In this document: positions 5,843 through 11,522 of the stretch, piece after piece
How positions within the stretch are numbered: position 1 is the stretch's first letter
Layout: each line of letters starts with the position of its first letter
From: Oscillospiraceae bacterium
Lineage (GTDB): Bacteria; Bacillota; Clostridia; Oscillospirales; Ruminococcaceae
Reading direction: 5' to 3'
NCBI GenBank assembly: GCA_003508605.1
Contig: DNUB01000106.1
Location: 1-11,522, forward strand
Length of the DNA stretch: 11,522 bases
The notes under the pieces: generated by a model
Told to the model about the DNA's origin: nothing
Database searches by the model: none
What the model saw: only the letters and a program-made list of their open reading frames with translations
Position numbers and translations under genes: made by a program

Positions 5843-6904
5843 GTGGCAATAGAAATGGGCAGCTTTAAGGGCACGGATGAGGAAGATGTACAGTATGGCA
5901 GAGTTATTGATTCTTCCTGCACCCCTGAGGATATAGATGTAGAATTCAGCCTTCGTCCCAAGACTCTCTCCGAATATATCGGGCAGGAAAAGGTCAAGGA
6001 AAATATGAAAATATATATTGAGGCGGCAAAAAAGAGAAAAGAGCCTCTTGACCACGTGCTGCTGTACGGTCCTCCTGGACTGGGAAAAACCACTCTTTCC
6101 GGAATTATTGCCAATGAAATGGGTGTAAACATAAAAATTACCTCGGGTCCGGCAATAGAAAAACCCGGCAGTCTTGCTTCAATTCTTACCACCTTAAAGG
6201 ACGGAGATGTTTTATTTATAGATGAAATTCATCGATTGTCGAGGCAGGTTGAGGAAGTGCTTTATCCGGCAATGGAAGATTATGCACTTGATATAATGAT
6301 AGGAAAAGGACCGGATGCGCAGTCAATACGTATTGATTTGCCTAAATTTACATTGATTGGCGCAACAACAAGAGCGGGGCAGCTGACGGGTCCCTTGCGT
6401 GACAGATTTGGCGTTGTGGAAAGGCTGGAGCTTTATAATCATCAGCAGCTTACGGAAATCATTATGCGGTCGGCGGTTATCTTGGCCATTCCCACATTAA
6501 AGGAGGGTGCGGCGGAGCTTGCAAGGCGTTCAAGAGGCACTCCCCGTATTGCAAACAGGCTTTTAAAAAGAGCAAGGGATTTTGCAGAGGTAAGAGGAGA
6601 CGGGAAGATTACTAAGGATTTAGCTAATTACGCTTTAAACTGTCTTGAAATAGATGATTTAGGCTTAGATAGCTTGGACAGGCGAATGCTGACTATGATA
6701 ATAAAGGGATATAACGGCGGTCCCGTGGGACTTGAAACGCTTGCCAGTGCGCTTGGTGAGGAATCGGTCACCTTGGAGGATGTATGCGAGCCGTATTTGA
6801 TGCAGCTGGGCTTTATTGCCAGAACTCCGAGAGGACGAACAGCCACTGCGCTTGCATATAAGCATTTGGAAATAGATTTTAACGGACAGCAGACAATGTT
6901 TTGA
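5843..6904 (+). CDS. ruvB: Holliday junction branch migration DNA helicase RuvB
   Basis: RuvB is the AAA+ ring ATPase that drives branch migration with RuvA. Visible motifs are Walker [10 protein letters not shown] (76-84), Walker B LFIDEIH (124-130), sensor 1 GATTRAG (173-179) and the arginine-finger region GPLRDRFG (183-190). The C-terminal winged helix contains [17 protein letters not shown], and the end has [16 protein letters not shown]. The start is GTG, with AGAAG 7 nt upstream; an ATG at 5826 is out of frame. The 353 residues slightly exceed the common 335-345, owing to an N-terminal acidic extension ([10 protein letters not shown]) before the conserved [11 protein letters not shown]. 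It is the last gene of ruvCAB. Confidence 0.97.
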   Translation: MAIEMGSFKGTDEEDVQYGRVIDSSCTPEDIDVEFSLRPKTLSEYIGQEKVKENMKIYIEAAKKRKEPLDHVLLYGPPGLGKTTLSGIIANEMGVNIKITSGPAIEKPGSLASILTTLKDGDVLFIDEIHRLSRQVEEVLYPAMEDYALDIMIGKGPDAQSIRIDLPKFTLIGATTRAGQLTGPLRDRFGVVERLELYNHQQLTEIIMRSAVILAIPTLKEGAAELARRSRGTPRIANRLLKRARDFAEVRGDGKITKDLANYALNCLEIDDLGLDSLDRRMLTMIIKGYNGGPVGLETLASALGEESVTLEDVCEPYLMQLGFIARTPRGRTATALAYKHLEIDFNGQQTMF

Positions 6905-6906
6905 TT

Positions 6907-6949
6907 AAAGCGTATTTGCATTCAAAAAGGGAACTTAAAAATACGCTTT
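6907..6949 (+). repeat. Inverted repeat (hairpin) downstream of ruvB
   Basis: AAAGCGTATTT (6907-6917) and its exact complement (6939-6949) form an 11-bp stem with a 21-nt loop, three bases after the ruvB stop. No T run follows on either strand, so it is not a typical intrinsic terminator; it may stabilise the ruvCAB transcript or weaken read-through. Confidence 0.6.
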
Positions 6950-6962
6950 GTAAAGGTTTACA
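6949..6962. promoter_or_regulatory. Perfect palindrome resembling a cre operator, upstream of glmM
   Basis: TGTAAAGGTTTACA has perfect 6-bp arms around GG. It matches the palindromic form of the CcpA cre site except that the central CG is GG. It lies about 12 bp upstream of a possible -35 box of glmM. Binding by a LacI-type regulator is inference only. Confidence 0.4.
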
Positions 6963-6973
6963 CATTAAAATAA

Positions 6974-7002
6974 CCGACATTTTGCTTAAAGCTCAGTAGA
7001 AT
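6974..7002 (+). promoter_or_regulatory. Possible promoter of glmM
   Basis: CCGACA (6974-6979), a 17-nt spacer and TAGAAT (6997-7002) give a moderate sigma-A match (4 of 6 and 5 of 6 bases). The predicted start near 7009 leaves a short leader containing the AGGAG of glmM. Confidence 0.45.
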
Positions 7003-7037
7003 AAAGCAACATCAAATTTTTAGGAGAAGATTCAGAT

Positions 7038-8408
7038 ATGGGAAGATTATTCGGAACGGACGGTGCAAGAGGGGTAGCGATAACGGAGCTGACCTGCGAA
7101 ACCGCAATGCAGATAGGAAGAGCGGCAGCTATGGTTTTAACCGAGCATAAAACCGACAGCGGAAGGGCAAGGATTTTTATCGGAAAAGACACAAGAATTT
7201 CATCCGATGTACTTGAAGCCGCTTTGGTTGCGGGGATCACCTCCGTGGGAGTCGATGTACAGCTTTTGGGCGTCGTGCCTACTCCTGCGGTGGCTTTTCT
7301 TGTGAAAAAACACGGTGCTGACGCAGGAGTTATGATCTCCGCATCTCATAATTCTGTTGAATATAACGGAATCAAGCTTTTTGCAGGAACAGGCTTTAAG
7401 CTGCCCGACAGTGTAGAGGAAGAAATAGAGGAGCTTATTCTTGACAATCCGCAGGATATTCGGCTGAAAGACGGCTGTGATTTGGGCAGGGTGAGCGTTC
7501 TTTCCGATGCGGCCGAAGAATATATTTCTCATCTTGAAAGCACTGCCGATTGTCATTTTGACGATTTGACCGTTGCAATAGATTGTGCTAACGGAAGCGC
7601 ATCGGTAACGGCGGAAAAGCTTTTTACCCGACTTGGAGCAAAATGCCATATGCTCAGCAATACTCCCGACGGCACAAATATTAACCTTGACTGCGGTTCT
7701 ACGCATTTGGAAAAGCTTTGTAGATTTGTAACGGAAAATAAGTGCGATTTGGGAATTGCCTTTGACGGCGACGCAGACAGATGTCTTGCGGTTGATGACA
7801 GCGGAACGGTTGTGGACGGCGATAAGCTTATTGCAGTTATATCCAACTATATGAGGGAAAAAGAAACCTTAAATAAAGATACCGCAGTTGTTACTGTTAT
7901 GAGCAACTTAGGTTTTCATCAGTATATGAAGAAAAACGGTATAAATACCGTTTGTACGGCTGTAGGCGACAGATATGTACTTGAAGAAATGTTAAAAAAC
8001 GGTTATAATATAGGCGGTGAGCAGTCGGGGCATATAATTTTTTTGGATTATGCCACTACAGGCGACGGTCAGCTTACGGCAGTACAGCTTTTAAGCATGC
8101 TTGTAATGTGCGGAAAAAGCCTTTACCGTCTTACATTTGGAATAAAAGACTATCCGCAGATTTTACATAATGTGGTTATAACCGAGGATAAAAAGGGCAA
8201 ATGGGATAAAACGCCTGCAATTACAGATGTTATAAAAGAGGCTGAAAGGTCTTTGGGGGATAACGGCAGAGTTTTAGTAAGAGAAAGCGGAACAGAGCCG
8301 CTGCTTAGGGTAATGATAGAGGGCGTTGACGACAGTGCAGTAAGCTTTTGGGTAAATGAAATTGTTTCGGCTGTAGAAAAAGAGCTTTGCGGAAATACTG
8401 AGGCTTGA
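7038..8408 (+). CDS. glmM: Phosphoglucosamine mutase GlmM
   Basis: GlmM converts glucosamine-6-phosphate to glucosamine-1-phosphate, the step feeding UDP-GlcNAc and so peptidoglycan. The 456-residue protein shows the four-domain phosphohexomutase layout. The start GRLFGTDGARGVA is typical of GlmM. The phosphoserine loop is ISASHN, with catalytic S103. The Mg site is FDGDADR (D243, D245, D247), the sugar-binding loop GGEQSGH (327-332) and the phosphate-binding loop RESGTEPLLRV (415-425). The last loop and the GTDGARG start distinguish it from other phosphohexomutases. AGGAG sits 11 nt before the ATG, a slightly long spacing. Length is a few residues above the usual 445-450. It begins a tight co-directional run with the DUF6054 gene 16 nt downstream. 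Confidence 0.96.
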   Translation: MGRLFGTDGARGVAITELTCETAMQIGRAAAMVLTEHKTDSGRARIFIGKDTRISSDVLEAALVAGITSVGVDVQLLGVVPTPAVAFLVKKHGADAGVMISASHNSVEYNGIKLFAGTGFKLPDSVEEEIEELILDNPQDIRLKDGCDLGRVSVLSDAAEEYISHLESTADCHFDDLTVAIDCANGSASVTAEKLFTRLGAKCHMLSNTPDGTNINLDCGSTHLEKLCRFVTENKCDLGIAFDGDADRCLAVDDSGTVVDGDKLIAVISNYMREKETLNKDTAVVTVMSNLGFHQYMKKNGINTVCTAVGDRYVLEEMLKNGYNIGGEQSGHIIFLDYATTGDGQLTAVQLLSMLVMCGKSLYRLTFGIKDYPQILHNVVITEDKKGKWDKTPAITDVIKEAERSLGDNGRVLVRESGTEPLLRVMIEGVDDSAVSFWVNEIVSAVEKELCGNTEA

Positions 8409-8424
8409 AAACGGAGGTTTTAAA

Positions 8425-8769
8425 ATGGCAAAATTAGAATGTGAGCTTTTTGGACATTTTGACGAAATTTTAGAAAAGCTTAACATGGCTGTTTTAAACG
8501 GAAGCAAAAGTGCTGCCTTAGAAGAATTTTCGGATTTTGCCGCTGCCGATATGAAGTGTGCTATAAGGGCTTATGAAAGATACAGCTGGTTGGGAAACGG
8601 CAGGGTAAGCCTTAACATTACCTTGATAGAATCGAGAGGGAAAATTTTCCTTTCTGCTATTTCCACAGGCGGAAGTCAGGCAGTTTTCTTTAAAATAAAC
8701 ACTATAGGAGAAGAAAATTTTCTGAACACCATAAAATGGGTAGTAAATATGTACAGCAAGGACAGATAA
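8425..8769 (+). CDS. DUF6054 family protein
   Basis: This 114-residue protein has the pattern I associate with the DUF6054 family of Firmicutes: an N-terminal helix with GHFDEILEKLNMAVLNGS, then DMKCAIRAYERYSWLGNGRVSLNITL, and a C-terminal ISTGGSQAVFFKINTIGEENFL. It has no signal peptide and no membrane helix, so it is probably a small cytosolic alpha/beta protein. No catalytic residues are known to me, and the function is unknown. GGAGG at 7 nt supports the ATG. It lies 16 nt after glmM and 24 nt before the methyltransferase gene, consistent with one transcript, but these neighbours do not reveal a role. Confidence 0.75.
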   Translation: MAKLECELFGHFDEILEKLNMAVLNGSKSAALEEFSDFAAADMKCAIRAYERYSWLGNGRVSLNITLIESRGKIFLSAISTGGSQAVFFKINTIGEENFLNTIKWVVNMYSKDR

Positions 8770-8793
8770 AAGATCGGACAAAGGGACGGAAAA

Positions 8794-9660
8794 ATGAGAA
8801 TTGCCGATAATTGGCAGGATTACTGCCTTATAGATACGTCAGATGGGGAAAGGCTTGAAAAATGGGGAAATATAAGCCTTATACGCCCGGATCCTCAGAT
8901 AATCTGGAAACGTTCATATTTATCAAAAGAATGGAACAGTGCGGACGCAAAATATATACGTTCTTCAAGCGGCGGCGGTCATTGGGAATATACAAGGGAT
9001 TTACCCGAAAGCTGGAAGATAAAATATAAGAATCTTACATTTAAGGTAAAGCCTACGGGCTTTAAACACACGGGACTTTTTCCCGAACAGGCTGTAAATT
9101 GGGATTATTGCACAGAGCTAATCAAAAATGCTCACCGCCCGGTAAAAGTGCTTAATCTTTTTGCTTATACAGGAGGAGCGACTCTTGCATGTGCGGCGGC
9201 AGGCGCAAGCGTATGCCACTTAGATGCCGTAAAGGGCATGGTGGAATGGGGAAAGGAAAACGCAGAGCTCAGCGGTTTAAAGGATAGGCCTATCAGGTGG
9301 ATAGTTGACGACGCATTGAAGTTTTTAAACAGGGAAATAAAGAGAGGAAACAAATATGACGGAATAATTCTTGACCCGCCAAGCTACGGCAGAGGAACTA
9401 ACGGAGAAATGTGGAAATTAGAGGATTGTATACATGAGCTTATGCTTAAATGCTCACTGGTTTTGTCCGACGAGCCTTTATTTATTTTGTTAAACAGCTA
9501 TACTACCGGGCTTTCCCCATCGATTATGGCATATCTCCTGAAAATGACGGTAGGTTTGGAGTTTAAAATTGAAGTGGAAGCTGAGGAAATCGGACTGCCC
9601 GTAAATAATACAAGGCTTGCTATCCCCTGCGGCAATACAGCTATTGTTCATTTTATGTAA
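8794..9660 (+). CDS. RlmI-like class I SAM-dependent methyltransferase
   Basis: This 288-residue protein belongs to the RlmI/YccW-related group of SAM methyltransferases. SAM-binding motif I is VLNLFAYTGGATL (119-131), the acidic residue of the next strand is D144 (HLDAVKGMVEWGKEN), the adenine-contacting acid is D172 or D173 (VDDALKFL), and the catalytic motif IV is ILDPPSYGRG (192-201). The N-terminal 115 residues, starting with DYCLIDTSDGERLEKWG, form the pre-domain common to this group. No PUA domain is present, unlike RlmI, so the 23S rRNA target of RlmI cannot be transferred; an RNA substrate is likely but unproven. The ATG is preceded by GGGACGG at about 4-6 nt. It lies between the DUF6054 gene and ecfA, probably in the same operon. 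Confidence 0.85.
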   Translation: MRIADNWQDYCLIDTSDGERLEKWGNISLIRPDPQIIWKRSYLSKEWNSADAKYIRSSSGGGHWEYTRDLPESWKIKYKNLTFKVKPTGFKHTGLFPEQAVNWDYCTELIKNAHRPVKVLNLFAYTGGATLACAAAGASVCHLDAVKGMVEWGKENAELSGLKDRPIRWIVDDALKFLNREIKRGNKYDGIILDPPSYGRGTNGEMWKLEDCIHELMLKCSLVLSDEPLFILLNSYTTGLSPSIMAYLLKMTVGLEFKIEVEAEEIGLPVNNTRLAIPCGNTAIVHFM

Positions 9661-9680
9661 TTCGGAAATAAGGAGTGCCT

Positions 9681-10535
9681 GTGAATATTATCGAAGTTAA
9701 AGATCTTTCGTTTGAATATCCCGTAACCGACGATGAGGGAAATGTTATTGGCGGAAACAAGGTGTTAAAAAACATAAACCTTAAAATTCAAAAAGGGGAG
9801 TTTTTGGCTGTATTAGGTCATAACGGCTGTGGTAAATCCACATTGGCTAAGCATTTCAACGGGATATTGATAGGTAATTCGGGGAAGGTTTATGTAAACG
9901 GAATAGATACGGCAGATGACGACAGAATCTATGATGTTCGGCAAACAGTGGGAATGGTATTTCAGAACCCCGACAACCAGCTTGTGGCAACCATTGTGGA
10001 GGAAGACGTTGCTTTTGCACCTGAAAATTTAGGAATAGAACCTGCTGAAATCAGAGAAAGGGTTGACGAGGCTTTAAATGCGGTGGATATGTACAAATAC
10101 CGTCTCCACTCTGCGCATCAGCTTTCGGGAGGACAAAAACAGCGTATCGCCATTGCTGGAGTTATAGCCATGCGCCCCCAATGTATTGTTCTTGACGAGC
10201 CTACCGCTATGCTTGACCCGAAGGGCAGAAAGTCTGTTATGAAAACTATAAAAAAGCTTAACAGCGAATTTGGCATTACTATTGTGCTTATAACTCACTA
10301 TATGGACGAGGCTGCACAGGCAGAGCGTGTGGTGGTAATGGATAACGGAAAAATAATAATGGACGATGTTCCGAAAAAGATTTTTTCACAGGTGGACAGG
10401 CTTAACGAGGTGGGTCTTGATGTTCCGCAGGTAACACAGTTAGCCTATGGGCTGAAAAAAGAGGGAATTGACATTTCTCTTGAGGTACTTACCGAAGAGG
10501 ATATGCTCGGTGAGATAGAAAGGCTGATATCTTAA
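9681..10535 (+). CDS. ecfA1: Energy-coupling factor transporter ATPase (EcfA1/CbiO type)
   Basis: This is an ABC ATPase of energy-coupling factor transporters, which power uptake of vitamins and metal ions with EcfT and a substrate-binding S component. Counting from the GTG at 9681, the 284 residues hold Walker [10 protein letters not shown] (46-54), Q-loop FQNPDNQ (94-100), signature LSGGQKQR (148-155), Walker B CIVLDEP (168-174, catalytic E173) and H-loop H206 (LITHYMDE). FQNPDNQ followed by [13 protein letters not shown] is typical of EcfA. The reported longer GTG at 9675 lies inside the AAGGAG site; the GTG at 9681 has 5 nt spacing and is preferred. Usual neighbours ecfA2 and ecfT are absent: the next gene is dcd, overlapping by one base. 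EcfA1 rather than EcfA2 is my best guess. Confidence 0.88.
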   Translation: MNIIEVKDLSFEYPVTDDEGNVIGGNKVLKNINLKIQKGEFLAVLGHNGCGKSTLAKHFNGILIGNSGKVYVNGIDTADDDRIYDVRQTVGMVFQNPDNQLVATIVEEDVAFAPENLGIEPAEIRERVDEALNAVDMYKYRLHSAHQLSGGQKQRIAIAGVIAMRPQCIVLDEPTAMLDPKGRKSVMKTIKKLNSEFGITIVLITHYMDEAAQAERVVVMDNGKIIMDDVPKKIFSQVDRLNEVGLDVPQVTQLAYGLKKEGIDISLEVLTEEDMLGEIERLIS

Positions 10536-11068
10536 TGATTTTATCGGATAAGACAATATTGCGAATGCTTGACGAAAAAACTTTGGTGATAAACCCTCTA
10601 AACAGTGAACAAGTTCAGCCTGCCAGTGTAGATATAAGGCTGGGCGATAGTTTCAGTGTTGTTGAAGATTCACCGTCGGGGATTATAACCTTGGAAAATG
10701 AAATTAACTATAAAACAATCCATGCCGACTCATATTTAATACTGCCCGGACAATTCGTACTTGCAACTACAATGGAATATTTTGAACTGCCGTGTAATTT
10801 AACTGCTTTTGTTGAGGGCAGAAGCTCTCTCGGTCGTATGGGGCTTTTTATTCAGAATGCAGGCTGGGTCGATCCTGGCTTTAAGGGTGAAATAACCTTG
10901 GAATTATACAACGCCAACAGATTTGCTATAGAGCTGAAATCGGGCAGAAGAGTAGGACAGCTTGTTTTTGCGGAAATGGACGATTATGCTTTAAAACCCT
11001 ATAACGGCAAATATCAGAGGCAAACGGGTGCAACGGGATCAAAGGTTTTTTTGGATAGCGATAGGTAA
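10535..11068 (+). CDS. dcd: dCTP deaminase
   Basis: Dcd hydrolyses dCTP to dUTP and ammonia, supplying the precursor for dTTP. The 177-residue trimeric-fold protein shows QPASVDIRLGDSF (28-40), the nucleotide-binding stretch VEGRSSLGRMGLF (93-105), NAGWVDPGFKGEITLELYN (108-126) with the probable general-base E123, and the C-terminal GKYQRQTGATGS (158-169). These match the dUTPase-like superfamily and specifically dCTP deaminases. I cannot tell by eye whether it is monofunctional or a bifunctional Dcd-Dut form that goes to dUMP. Its ATG overlaps the ecfA stop by one base (TAATG), which implies translational coupling and a shared transcript. Length is close to the family norm of 175-195. Confidence 0.93.
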   Translation: MILSDKTILRMLDEKTLVINPLNSEQVQPASVDIRLGDSFSVVEDSPSGIITLENEINYKTIHADSYLILPGQFVLATTMEYFELPCNLTAFVEGRSSLGRMGLFIQNAGWVDPGFKGEITLELYNANRFAIELKSGRRVGQLVFAEMDDYALKPYNGKYQRQTGATGSKVFLDSDR

Positions 11069-11084
11069 TATGAAAGGTATAATT

Positions 11085-11522
11085 ATGGATAGGATAAATG
11101 ATACATCTGTTGTAAAACAGCAGTATGCTGCCTCAAATAATTTAAATATAAGAATATCGATTCATGATAAATACTCAACGAATAAGGTCGGATTCGGGAA
11201 TTGGATAATTTCAAATTATAAAATAGATAAAGGAGCCAAGGTATTGGAGATAGGCTGCGGAAGCGGAGATATGTGGAAAAACAGAGAGTCGTTGATTTCC
11301 AATTGCTCCAAGCTGGTGCTTTCCGACTTTTCGGAAAGCATGCTAATGACGGCAAAAGATAATATAGGCAAATATGATAATATTGAATATAGAGTTTTGG
11401 ATATTCAGGATATACCTTATGAGAACGAAGCCTTTGACGTAGTTATTGCAAATATGATGCTGTACCATGTTACCGACATAAATAAAGGCTTGGTAGAGGT
11501 ACGGCGGGTTTTAAGGAGAGGC
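11085..11522 (+). CDS. Class I SAM-dependent methyltransferase, N-terminal part
   Basis: The frame is open from the ATG at 11085 to the window end (146 residues, no stop), so the gene is truncated by the window rather than broken. SAM-binding motif I is VLEIGCGSGD (53-62), the second acidic residue is D81 in LSDFSESML, and the motif II-III region is DIQDIPYENEAFDVVIANMMLYHV (107-129), written here only for its position. VEVRRVLRRG at the end matches the usual EVxRVLKPGG stretch of Methyltransf_11 enzymes. AAAGG is 7 nt before the ATG; an in-frame ATG at 11070 is possible but less well placed. It follows dcd by 16 nt. Substrate unknown, small molecules being common for this group. Confidence 0.82.
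   Translation, partial: MDRINDTSVVKQQYAASNNLNIRISIHDKYSTNKVGFGNWIISNYKIDKGAKVLEIGCGSGDMWKNRESLISNCSKLVLSDFSESMLMTAKDNIGKYDNIEYRVLDIQDIPYENEAFDVVIANMMLYHVTDINKGLVEVRRVLRRG

Noticed and set aside
9675..9680. Upstream GTG as the start of ecfA
   Set aside because: This GTG overlaps the AAGGAG site itself, while the GTG at 9681 is correctly spaced.

Overview
The window looks like part of a chromosome from a low-GC Gram-positive anaerobe, most likely class Clostridia. The reasons are AT-rich DNA with AGGAGG-type ribosome binding sites, clean TTGAAA/TATAAT promoters, and gene families typical of Clostridia (YtaF/MntP-like protein, stand-alone PduL, DUF6054, ECF-transporter ATPase). I cannot name a genus from the sequence. 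No tRNA, rRNA, CRISPR array or intact transposase is visible.

Left part (1-4320) is a mosaic of small transcription units. A methyltransferase cut by the window edge is followed by a GNAT acetyltransferase. A strong hairpin terminator then faces a convergent cytoplasmic Cu/Zn superoxide dismutase-family gene. A YtaF-like six-helix membrane protein diverges from that gene and converges on pduL, whose terminator appears to lie inside the ytaF coding sequence. pduL sits behind a previously unlisted tiny membrane protein, and both share an excellent sigma-A promoter. A 180-bp MITE-like element with 22-bp terminal inverted repeats lies between that promoter and a DHH-family phosphoesterase gene, and its edge coincides with the phosphoesterase stop codon.

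The 367-bp gap at 4318-4684 holds back-to-back promoters. One drives the DHH gene. The other drives a structured, apparently untranslated RNA of about 160 nt ending in seven T, which is 6S-like in size and shape but not proven.

Right part (4685-11522) is a co-directional housekeeping run: ruvC-ruvA-ruvB (Holliday junction branch migration and resolution), then glmM (phosphoglucosamine mutase, feeding peptidoglycan synthesis), a DUF6054 protein, an RlmI-like methyltransferase, an ECF transporter ATPase without its usual partners, dcd (dCTP deaminase), and the start of another SAM methyltransferase. Gene spacing is mostly under 40 nt, and ecfA overlaps dcd by one base. The 133-bp gap between ruvB and glmM contains a hairpin, a palindrome resembling a CcpA cre site, and a plausible promoter for glmM.

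Three starts were moved to in-frame alternatives with better Shine-Dalgarno spacing: 1185 for the SOD gene, 1311 for ytaF and 9681 for ecfA. The most noteworthy unexplained items are the MITE, the candidate non-coding RNA, the 35-41 residue membrane protein ahead of pduL, and the terminator hidden antisense in ytaF.
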